DNA of 5,789 nucleotides from Saprospiraceae bacterium (GTDB lineage: Bacteria; Bacteroidota; Bacteroidia; Chitinophagales; Saprospiraceae). The stretch covers positions 1 through 5,789 of the forward strand of contig JAGQWW010000195.1 of assembly GCA_020436955.1 (NCBI GenBank). Direction: 5' to 3'. Positions within the stretch are counted from its first letter, which is position 1; each line of letters opens with the position of its first letter. Below are positions 1 to 5,626 of the stretch, in pieces. The notes under the pieces are model-generated. The model saw nothing but the letters and a program-made list of their open reading frames with translations. It was not told the DNA's origin and did no database searches. The position numbers and the translations under genes are program-made.

Positions 1-20
1 TGACAAAAGAATTCAGATTA

Positions 21-65
21 AAACAAAGCAGTAGGTCAAAGGCATGCCTTTGACCTACTGTTTTG
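21..65. terminator. Long palindromic, bidirectional-type intrinsic terminator
   Basis: Positions 29-44 and 45-60 are perfect reverse complements, giving a 32-bp palindrome centred on GCATGC. With a G.U pair at 28/61 the stem extends outward by CAAA/TTTG. An A-rich run (20-27) precedes it and TTTT (61-64) follows, so it could stop transcription in either direction. The most likely role is to end a plus-strand gene lying left of the window. A TGA at positions 1-3 could be that gene's stop, but this cannot be shown from here. Confidence 0.75.
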
Positions 66-94
66 ATGGGTTATTTAAAATGCATTCAATTAAA

Positions 95-137
95 ATCCTC
101 CATCCTCCATCTCCAATCCCCAGTCTCACATCCGCCC
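95..137. repeat. C/T-rich tract with short ATCCTCC repeats
   Basis: The plus strand is nearly free of G from 91 to 132 and contains ATCCTCC at 95-101 and 102-108, followed by ATCTCC at 109-114. It sits between two terminators and has no reading frame worth calling. Low-complexity pyrimidine tracts of this kind occur between genes. No function is visible. Confidence 0.4.
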
Positions 138-171
138 AAAAAAAAAGTCGTAGCACCCCATGTACTACGAC
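138..171 (-). terminator. Intrinsic terminator, minus strand, for the T9SS protein gene
   Basis: GTCGTAG (147-153) pairs with CTACGAC (165-171), with two more possible pairs inside after a mismatch. Read on the minus strand the stem is followed directly by nine T (146-138), a canonical U-tract. In the plus direction only ATTTTCTT follows, so it may work weakly both ways. It is the first hairpin with a U-tract downstream of the minus-strand gene that stops at 603. If it is that gene's terminator, the 3' UTR is about 430-460 nt. Confidence 0.65.
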
Positions 172-241
172 ATTTTCTTAATAACAAATTATAATCCCAT
201 TGAAAAAAGAAAAAAATATCTTATAAAAATCTCATGAAAAT

Positions 242-281
242 ACTAATTGGTTGAGGTCCTATTGGACCTCAAAAAGTTAGT
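242..281. repeat. Stem-loop with 9-bp perfect core
   Basis: TTGAGGTCC (251-259) pairs perfectly with GGACCTCAA (264-272) across a 4-nt loop. An outer helix ACTAA (242-246) with TTAGT (277-281) is possible beyond a 4x4 internal loop. No U-tract follows on either strand, so it does not look like a terminator. Confidence 0.6.
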
Positions 282-348
282 TTAGCAGAGTTCTCAAATA
301 AGGAAATCAATCGATTTCGGGGGTTCTCTAGTTGGGAACTCTGCTAAA
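281..348. repeat. Strong 17-bp stem-loop with internal hairpin
   Basis: TTTAGCAGAGTTC (281-293) pairs perfectly with GAACTCTGCTAAA (336-348). The helix continues inward to 297/332 with one G.U pair, giving about 17 pairs. The loop contains a smaller hairpin, GAAATC (303-308) with GATTTC (313-318). A small GCTC/GAGC hairpin (351-362) adjoins it. This is the most stable structure of the left intergenic region, and no adjoining T-run marks it as a terminator. Confidence 0.65.
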
Positions 349-387
349 AAGCTCTTTTGAGCCACATACTAACTGATTAACAAAATT

Positions 388-418
388 GGCTTCCCAAGCC
401 TTCCGCACTTTTGCGGAA
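388..418. repeat. Two tandem small hairpins
   Basis: GGCTT (388-392) pairs with AAGCC (396-400). One base position later TTCCGCA (401-407) pairs with TGCGGAA (412-418) over a CTTT loop. The two stems are directly adjacent and could stack. Neither is followed by a T-run on the minus strand. Confidence 0.5.
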
Positions 419-473
419 ATCCCATGATTAAAAAAAACTAAGAACGCATTTCAATTTTAAATTTCTTTGTTTG

Positions 474-509
474 TGAGTTCCCCATCCTTCTTAGGGGGAG
501 GGGAACTCA
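474..509. repeat. GC-rich stem-loop
   Basis: TGAGTTCCCC (474-483) pairs perfectly with GGGGAACTCA (500-509). The inner CC/GG bases can extend the helix past an A-A mismatch. The arm GGGGAACTC resembles GGGAACTC at 334-341 in the neighbouring large stem, so alternative pairing between the two structures is possible. Confidence 0.55.
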
Positions 510-602
510 TCTCGGTTTTCAGGATTGTTTTCTTTGACCCACTACTTTTAGCAGGTCTGTTGGGAAATCTCGGTTTTGGGCTTCTACAGGGAATACGAAC
601 TG

Positions 603-3524
603 TTAGTGAATAACGATTTTTCCGGTATTCAGTAATTGTCCATCTCCTCTAACACTGTATAGGTACATCCCTTTGGATAAGGTACCTTTTGATATTTCAA
701 AGGTGTTTTGGAAGAAGGTTTCTTGTCTAAGAAGTTTGCCATTCAAATCATATACTTCAAATCGAACTTCTTTAAAACTATCTCCTTCAATTTCCATGGT
801 AGCGGTGGTCATAAATGGATTTGGATATACTTTTACATCCACTCCGCTCCAATTGACATCATTTACATCAGAGATCATAGTAACAATGTCAGTAATGGTG
901 TCACCTTCAATATAGTGACGTGTTGTGTTGGTGGTGAGTGGTTGATTATAGTCAAAACTAACCACTGATTTGTTCGGTATGCTCGTGCCTGCCGGATTGC
1001 CTGGTTTTTGGGATATTCTAAATTTGACAAATCCAACGGAGGCAGCTGCATTTACTTGTTCTCCCGGTAAGTCGATTGAATCAAGAATGATTTTCACAAC
1101 ACCGTTTTGGAAAACTTTAAAGCTGTATGGGTGGCTACTGGCACCTGGACGAATGCTTGCAATGTCCAGATGCTCGATGTCGATAGTGTCCCTAATGGCC
1201 ACCCTGTGTATAGTGTTTGTTCCCTTGTTTTGAAATTGAATAAAGTACTCTAAATCGGTTTTGGTTGTAATAAGGCTGTCATTGATGCCTTTGGGATAGC
1301 CTCTCAGTTCTGCTGAAATAGTTTGGTCAATGTTTTCAATGCACTCAACTGCTTCGAATGAGTTTTTTTCATCTTCTTCAAATTGAGTGACCTTTCCAAG
1401 TGTAATCGGAGAACCATCAGTACATCCTTCCATCGCTATGGTAGGCATGCTCAAACCCGGATGTCCTGGGGCTTGTGGCATGATGATTCTATAAGTCTTC
1501 CCGTCAGCTGGTACTGCTATCAGCGTGTCCTGGTTAGGAGTAAGTTGCACCGGAGTAGGTCTGAACAAAATCTCGTCTTCAATAACGAGTGCGGTACGTC
1601 CTTGTACCATTGTTCCTGTTCCTTTGTTGGTTACTGTAAATTTTACAGTGTCATTTTCACAGATGGCTTCTACCTCCAGATCCGATAGATCCCAAATTGG
1701 GTTAACCGGCTTGCAGATGGTGTCAGGATAAATATGAGCCCGAACGCAATGACTCTGGCCTAACACCGGGTTGTCACAATCAAGGGTTACATTCACCGTA
1801 AACTGTCCACAGTCTCCGGCTGGAACTTCACCCAGGTTAAAGGTAAAAACGTTGCCTGTTGCGGTGCCTGGAATGGAAAAGCTGTTAACAATCAGGTTCT
1901 CGTCAAAGGTTAATTCAACAATAGCCTCGGTTGCGTCATCAGCTCCTTTATTGCAATAAGTGATAGTGTAATCGGTAGTTTCACAAATTTTCAAAAAAGG
2001 AACTGAAACATCTACTTCCATGTAAGCGCATTCGTACTGTTGTACGATTGGAAAGTGTGTGTGTAGTGTGTCAAGGTTGCCAATGAACCTTACGGTGTAA
2101 GAGCCGGTGTCTCTCGGTTTAAGGGTTGGGTTGTCTACTATCACAGAGACTTTGTATTCTCCGCTGTCCACTCTTGCTTCATAGTTTCCTTGAGCATCAG
2201 TGGTGTAGTAGCTAATTTGACCGGCTTCATCTTCTACGCTTACAATCCAGTTGTTCAGTGTTCGTTCAAAATTGTTGTAAGTCCCATCTCCGGTAGCGTC
2301 AAAAAAGACTTTTCCTTCTATCAGCTTTTTCGGTGCATACAGTGTAGGTTCAGTTTTTAGGAAAAATCCGTCTTCGAGAAAGATTCCTGAAACAAAATTG
2401 CCTGTCAAGGCAAATCCATTATCAGAAGTTTCCATTACACCATAAACATTTGTGGCGCTAACTGGGTCTCCAAAAACAACCCTTGAACTTAGCAGATCCA
2501 AGTTTGGGTCTACTTGCACCATAAATACTTGTGATGGATCAGATGGCACTTTAAGTTGAAATCCAACCGCAAGGAAGTTGCCATCAGATGTTGGAATCAT
2601 GGAAGTAAATCCTTGTTCGATTCCATTTCCGTAAAAGCGGATTTTTGAAAAATCAAGTAGATTGTCAAATTCAGCAATAAAGGCTCTGATTCCATTCTCA
2701 AAATAAGAACCGGCAATTAAATAATTATCACCGTTTCTGAGGATTGAAGCTTTAGAATCAAATTTGAAGGATCCACTTTGATTAAAGGTACTTCTTCTGA
2801 CTTCATTTCCGTTTTCATCAGTTTGAACCAGGAATATATCCGCTCCCACGTTTCCGGAATTTCCCAGCAAAACAAAACCATTTGAAATTTCAATTACATC
2901 AAAAGCTTCATCAATTTCAGATTGATTGTCAAAAGTCTGCATCCATAGAGAATCGCCATTTGAATCGGTTTTTAGGATAAACATGTCGGCGTCTCCAGTG
3001 GTTGGATTTTCGGTCCTTCCCACAAGGACAAAGTTACCATCAGAGGTACTTTTTACTTTCCAGGCCTTGTCAGACTCAATGTTACCGTAATTTCTAGTCC
3101 AAAGAATTTCGCCGGCTTCATTGATTTTAATAATAAAAATGTCTGTAGGATTGTTTTGGCCGCCCATGGATGTGTAATCTCCCACAATTACATAGCCATC
3201 TTGAGCTTCAACAATACTGTAGCCTTTTTGGTCTCCGCTTCCACCAAGAGTTTTTTCCCATAAAATATCGCCGTCCAGGTCAAAACGAACGATCCAAACC
3301 TCTTGGCCAGAATTGGCAGAACCCGTTTCAGTGAATCCAACTGATATATAATCTTCATTATCAGCTTGTGTGGATTCGTAAAAAACATCAGTATTAGGTC
3401 TTTCAAAGAACTTGTCCCACAATTGAGCCTTTAAGTCAGTTGTCGTCCCACTAACTGCCAGTCCAATCAGTAGCAACTGAATCAGACGAGTTATCGACAA
3501 CATTTTCTTATTGGTTTCTTTCAT
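603..3524 (-). CDS. Secreted T9SS cargo: beta-propeller, SdrD-like, DUF11-like and DUF7619-like domains
   Basis: This 973-residue protein is predicted to be exported by Sec and then moved to the cell surface or medium by the type IX secretion system. Residues 1-34 form a signal peptide (basic start, LIQLLLIGLAV core, KAQ near the cleavage site). Residues 45-390 hold seven repeats of the type SxxGNFxLVGxT followed by DIFIIKxDxxGxxLW, consistent with a seven-bladed beta-propeller. Residues 401-462 (IEGKVFFDATGDGTYN) look like an SdrD/carboxypeptidase-regulatory beta-sandwich with an Asp-rich, possibly Ca-binding loop. Residues 500-630 are DUF11-like, and 733-875 resemble DUF7619. Residues 897-973 form the type A sorting domain (VKVYPNPF, YDLNGKLL, KGMYLYSV, final GKIVIH). 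The frame stays open to 3608, but ATG 3524 is preferred because it puts the signal peptide at the N-terminus and sits about 30 nt after a plausible promoter. Ligand and biological role are unknown. Confidence 0.93.
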   Translation of the reverse strand: MKETNKKMLSITRLIQLLLIGLAVSGTTTDLKAQLWDKFFERPNTDVFYESTQADNEDYISVGFTETGSANSGQEVWIVRFDLDGDILWEKTLGGSGDQKGYSIVEAQDGYVIVGDYTSMGGQNNPTDIFIIKINEAGEILWTRNYGNIESDKAWKVKSTSDGNFVLVGRTENPTTGDADMFILKTDSNGDSLWMQTFDNQSEIDEAFDVIEISNGFVLLGNSGNVGADIFLVQTDENGNEVRRSTFNQSGSFKFDSKASILRNGDNYLIAGSYFENGIRAFIAEFDNLLDFSKIRFYGNGIEQGFTSMIPTSDGNFLAVGFQLKVPSDPSQVFMVQVDPNLDLLSSRVVFGDPVSATNVYGVMETSDNGFALTGNFVSGIFLEDGFFLKTEPTLYAPKKLIEGKVFFDATGDGTYNNFERTLNNWIVSVEDEAGQISYYTTDAQGNYEARVDSGEYKVSVIVDNPTLKPRDTGSYTVRFIGNLDTLHTHFPIVQQYECAYMEVDVSVPFLKICETTDYTITYCNKGADDATEAIVELTFDENLIVNSFSIPGTATGNVFTFNLGEVPAGDCGQFTVNVTLDCDNPVLGQSHCVRAHIYPDTICKPVNPIWDLSDLEVEAICENDTVKFTVTNKGTGTMVQGRTALVIEDEILFRPTPVQLTPNQDTLIAVPADGKTYRIIMPQAPGHPGLSMPTIAMEGCTDGSPITLGKVTQFEEDEKNSFEAVECIENIDQTISAELRGYPKGINDSLITTKTDLEYFIQFQNKGTNTIHRVAIRDTIDIEHLDIASIRPGASSHPYSFKVFQNGVVKIILDSIDLPGEQVNAAASVGFVKFRISQKPGNPAGTSIPNKSVVSFDYNQPLTTNTTRHYIEGDTITDIVTMISDVNDVNWSGVDVKVYPNPFMTTATMEIEGDSFKEVRFEVYDLNGKLLRQETFFQNTFEISKGTLSKGMYLYSVRGDGQLLNTGKIVIH

Positions 3525-3561
3525 GGGTGCTATTGATAAGCGTTGTTGTTTAATGACGATA

Positions 3562-3593
3562 CAAATGTGCAAATACATTTTCCCTAGTACAAA
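3562..3593 (-). promoter_or_regulatory. Candidate promoter of the T9SS cargo gene
   Basis: Read on the minus strand, TTTG (3593-3590) is followed after 20 nt by CACATTTG (3569-3562). This matches the Bacteroidota -33 TTTG and -7 TAnnTTTG elements with one mismatch. Transcription would begin around 3555, about 30 nt before ATG 3524 and downstream of the alternative ATG at 3608, which supports the shorter protein. Confidence 0.4.
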
Positions 3594-3681
3594 GACAAAA
3601 AAAGGCATTTGTTGAGCAGTTTATATGGAGAAATATGAAACATTTAATAAAAATACAACTATAAATGCTTATAAAACAGAA

Positions 3682-3714
3682 TTGTATAACAAATATGAAA
3701 AGTTCTAATTTTTG
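3682..3714 (+). promoter_or_regulatory. Weak candidate promoter of the 471-aa protein gene
   Basis: TTG (3682-3684) lies 21 nt before TAATTTTTG (3706-3714), which is TAnnTTTG with one extra base. TGTATTTG (3713-3720) is an alternative -7 with one mismatch but poor spacing. Either would give a short A/T-rich leader before ATG 3744. The region is so AT-rich that chance matches are likely. Confidence 0.25.
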
Positions 3715-3743
3715 TATTTGTTGAAAAAGAATATTTTTATTGC

Positions 3744-5159
3744 ATGGAAAAAAGCCGTTTGTTAGAAGTTTTTAACGCACTTTCTAAAAAGGAGATTAGA
3801 GATCTCAGGAAATGGCTGCATTCTCCTGCGCATAATCAACGTGAAGATGTCCAACTTTTATTCGAATATCTGGAAAATATTGGTCAGGAAGCTGATGAAA
3901 AATTATTATTAAAAGAGACAGTCTACTCCAGTCTTTTTCCGGATGAAGCATTTGATGATGCAAAATTTAGACAAACCACCCATTTCCTCCTCAAGGCAAT
4001 AGAAGAGTATTTCATATACCAGGAATTGAGAAGTGATGAGGTGAGGGCCAAAACAGGATTGGCCAGAGTATACCGTAAAAAGAAAATTCCCAAAGCCTTC
4101 GGAGCCGCTATGCGCGATGCGCATAAAGAGCAGGAGAAATATCCTTTTAGAAATGAGCACTTCCATCGGAATGATTTTTTGCTTCAGTTGGAAGAATATT
4201 CTTACCGGGAGACCCAAAAGCGTACTGCAGAGATGAATCTGCAAGATTTGGGAAATGCACTGGAGGTTACCTTTTTAGCCGATAAGCTTCGGTACAGTTA
4301 TCTAATGATTGCGCACCAGGTGGTATACAAGACTGAGTATGATTTTGGGATGCTGGAAGAGGTCCTTAAATATGTTGAAGAAAAGGATTTTATGAGCATC
4401 CCGGCTATTGCGGTCTATTATTATGGATATAAGGCAAATGTTGAAAAGGATAACCCTTCTCATTTTCAGCATTTGAAAACTACCATTATTGAAAATGAAA
4501 GTAAATTTCCTCAAGCTGAAAGGCGGGACATTTATTTGATGGCTATTAATTACTTGATCAACAGGATGAATTCCGGTGACTCACTGGCAGTTAAGGAACT
4601 TTTTGAATTTTATAAAAATGGAATTGAAAAAGAAATACTGATTGAAAACGAATCCTTGAGTCGTTTTACATTTAGAAATGTGGTTTCACTTGGCCTTATT
4701 TTAAAGGAATATGGCTTTGTGGAAAAATTCATTCCTACCTATGCAACTTTCCTTGAAAGTAAGAATCGGGACTCTATAGTTCATTACAGCCGTGCATTAT
4801 TACATTTTGAAAGAAAGGATTATGAAACGGCCATGCAATTATTGATGCAGGTCGAATACGATGATTTGCTAATGAACCTCTCAGCAAAGAGTATGCTTAT
4901 TCGGATGTTTTACGAAGAGGATGAGTTGGACGCACTGGAATCGTTGCTGGAAAGTATGAGAACTTATATGCAACGGAAGAAGGTAATGGGCTACCATAAA
5001 TCAAATTTTTCCAATTTGATTCGGATGACTAAAAAATTGGTAAAGATTAATCCATTTAATCGCGAGCAGGTAGAGAAGTTGAGAAAGGATGTAGTTGAAG
5101 CCAATCCTATGGGAGGAAGAGAGCGAAATTGGTTATTGCAGCAGATTGATGCTTTGTAA
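3744..5159 (+). CDS. Uncharacterised alpha-helical protein, 471 aa
   Basis: The product is a soluble, charged, Leu/Glu/Lys-rich protein with no signal peptide or membrane segment, so it is probably cytoplasmic. The sequence reads as successive amphipathic helices, possibly TPR-like repeats, though no clean TPR consensus is seen. The N-terminus (residues 6-36: a FNALSKKEIRDLRKWLHSP core, then HNQRED) resembles a group of uncharacterised Bacteroidota proteins with a similar LSxKExxxLxxFLxSPxxN opening. That link is from memory and not checked. The C-terminus ends GRERNWLLQQIDAL, which also suits that group. ATG 3744 is the first start in frame: no ATG occurs between it and the upstream stop at 3696-3698. 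There is no Shine-Dalgarno motif; the upstream sequence is A/T-rich. It is divergent from the T9SS cargo gene and convergent with the small ORF at 5373-5507. No enzymatic motif was recognised. Confidence 0.88.
   Translation: MEKSRLLEVFNALSKKEIRDLRKWLHSPAHNQREDVQLLFEYLENIGQEADEKLLLKETVYSSLFPDEAFDDAKFRQTTHFLLKAIEEYFIYQELRSDEVRAKTGLARVYRKKKIPKAFGAAMRDAHKEQEKYPFRNEHFHRNDFLLQLEEYSYRETQKRTAEMNLQDLGNALEVTFLADKLRYSYLMIAHQVVYKTEYDFGMLEEVLKYVEEKDFMSIPAIAVYYYGYKANVEKDNPSHFQHLKTTIIENESKFPQAERRDIYLMAINYLINRMNSGDSLAVKELFEFYKNGIEKEILIENESLSRFTFRNVVSLGLILKEYGFVEKFIPTYATFLESKNRDSIVHYSRALLHFERKDYETAMQLLMQVEYDDLLMNLSAKSMLIRMFYEEDELDALESLLESMRTYMQRKKVMGYHKSNFSNLIRMTKKLVKINPFNREQVEKLRKDVVEANPMGGRERNWLLQQIDAL
4999..5021. 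repeat. 9-bp inverted repeat inside the 471-aa gene
   Basis: AATCAAATT (4999-5007) and AATTTGATT (5013-5021) are perfect complements around a 5-nt loop, within codons for the KSNFSNLIRM segment. It is AT-only apart from one pair and may have arisen by chance in this AT-rich sequence. Confidence 0.4.
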
Positions 5160-5188
5160 AAAAAAACACGCTCCAAAAGGAGCGTGTT
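5158..5188 (-). terminator. Intrinsic terminator facing the minus strand
   Basis: AACACGCTCC (5165-5174) pairs perfectly with GGAGCGTGTT (5179-5188) around AAAA. On the minus strand the stem runs straight into a U-tract (5166-5158), the classic arrangement. On the plus strand only GCACTAAAATTT follows, so it is a poor terminator for the 471-aa gene, although it may still act at its 3' end. The U-tract overlaps the TAA stop (5157-5159) of that gene. Its orientation implies a transcript arriving from the right on the minus strand. Confidence 0.75.
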
Positions 5189-5235
5189 GCACTAAAATTT
5201 AATAACTAAAAAGAGATAGCGTTTCTTTATAATCA

Positions 5236-5333
5236 ATGTTTGATTCTCTCTCGATTTTTTAAGTAGATTTGTTGATAATCTCTTTTTTTGTGTGATGTTT
5301 GATTCTCTCTAAAAAAAATATTTGATTCTCTCT
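5236..5333. repeat. Three near-identical 16-bp direct repeats
   Basis: ATGTTTGATTCTCTCT occurs at 5236-5251 and 5295-5310, and ATATTTGATTCTCTCT (one change) at 5318-5333. A degenerate relative, GTTGATAATCTCTTT, lies at 5271-5285. Start-to-start spacings are 59 and 23 bp, so this is neither a regular tandem array nor a CRISPR. On the minus strand, the likely transcribed one, each unit reads AGAGAGAATCAAAYAT. All copies lie between the small ORF and its probable terminator, in its 3' UTR. They could be protein- or RNA-binding sites. Confidence 0.7.
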
Positions 5334-5372
5334 CTCAAAAAAGTATAAAGTAGTTTTTGTGTGTTTGTTGGA

Positions 5373-5507
5373 TTAGTTCATTCCCTCGTCATCTATAATT
5401 ATATCAACCTGACATTGATTAGTTTGATATAATGTTTCAGAAAACTGAGTAGAATCTGAAATAATCCCTAATTGGATCATCGCAGCGATGATTAGTGCCG
5501 TTACCAT
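5373..5507 (-). CDS. Putative 44-aa small hydrophobic/acidic peptide
   Basis: A 44-codon ORF runs from ATG 5507 to TAA 5373. Residues 2-16 (VTALIIAAMIQLGII) are hydrophobic and long enough for a short membrane segment or a signal-like head. The rest is polar, with one Cys (residue 32) and an acidic end (DIIIDDEG at 35-42). There are six acidic residues and no Lys or Arg, unusual for an AT-rich genome and for a normal signal peptide. A consensus TAAATTTG -7 element lies 32 nt upstream, the leader is A-rich (AAAAACAAAAA), and an intrinsic terminator of matching orientation follows at 5188-5158, so context supports expression. No family was recognised. It could be a small membrane protein or a secreted peptide, or the RNA rather than the peptide may be the product. 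An alternative start is Met10. Confidence 0.5.
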   Translation of the reverse strand: MVTALIIAAMIQLGIISDSTQFSETLYQTNQCQVDIIIDDEGMN

Positions 5508-5538
5508 AGTTCGATAGTTTTTGTTTTTAAATACAGTA

Positions 5539-5546
5539 CAAATTTA
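5539..5546 (-). promoter_or_regulatory. -7 promoter element TAAATTTG for the small ORF
   Basis: On the minus strand TAAATTTG matches the Bacteroidota -7 consensus TAnnTTTG exactly. Transcription would begin near 5532, leaving a leader of about 25 nt before ATG 5507. The -33 element is poor: the nearest TTG (5574-5572) is 25 nt away, slightly beyond the usual spacing. Confidence 0.5.
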
Positions 5547-5626
5547 ATCGAGTCGGCACTATTATTTCAGGCAATATTTGATAATTTAGGACATGAAAAA
5601 CACGCCTATTAAATGCATAGGAAAAC

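Larger units (their letters stand above)
180..602 (-). other. Gene-free, hairpin-rich probable 3' UTR
   Basis: No open frame of useful length or coding character was found on either strand. The stretch contains stem-loops at 242-281, 281-348, 388-400, 401-418 and 474-509, and an 11-bp direct repeat (509-519 and 567-577). Because the gene ending at 603 reads into it and the first U-tract terminator is at 138-171, it is probably transcribed as that gene's 3' UTR. An unrecognised structured RNA or a decayed intergenic repeat is also possible. Confidence 0.45.

Noticed and set aside
240..380. Insertion sequence or complete transposon
   Set aside because: No transposase frame, no long terminal inverted repeats at the ends, and no clear target duplication. 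Only imperfect direct repeats are present.
459..509. 17-codon minus-strand ORF over the GC-rich hairpin
   Set aside because: It overlaps a perfect stem-loop that explains the sequence better, and it is too short to support as coding.
673..1959. Several plus-strand open frames of 60-100 codons opposite the T9SS gene
   Set aside because: They are antisense to a clearly coding frame with recognisable domains, have no promoter or start context, and their translations look compositionally random.
3188..3406. 72-codon minus-strand frame inside the T9SS gene
   Set aside because: It is an alternative frame within the propeller-coding region, which is well supported.
3909..5176. Minus-strand open frames of 60-111 codons opposite the 471-aa gene
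   Set aside because: The plus-strand frame is intact and consistent throughout. The antisense translations show no domain, and the one at 4991-5176 would begin inside the terminator hairpin.
5234..5310. Minus-strand frame through the repeats with Arg/Glu/Asn/Gln/Lys-rich translation
   Set aside because: It has no ATG start, is low in complexity, and follows the small ORF's stop. It looks like untranslated repeat sequence.
5236..5333. CRISPR array or type III antitoxin repeat array
   Set aside because: Units are only 16 bp with spacings of 59 and 23 bp, there are no similar-length spacers, no cas genes and no toxin gene directly downstream.
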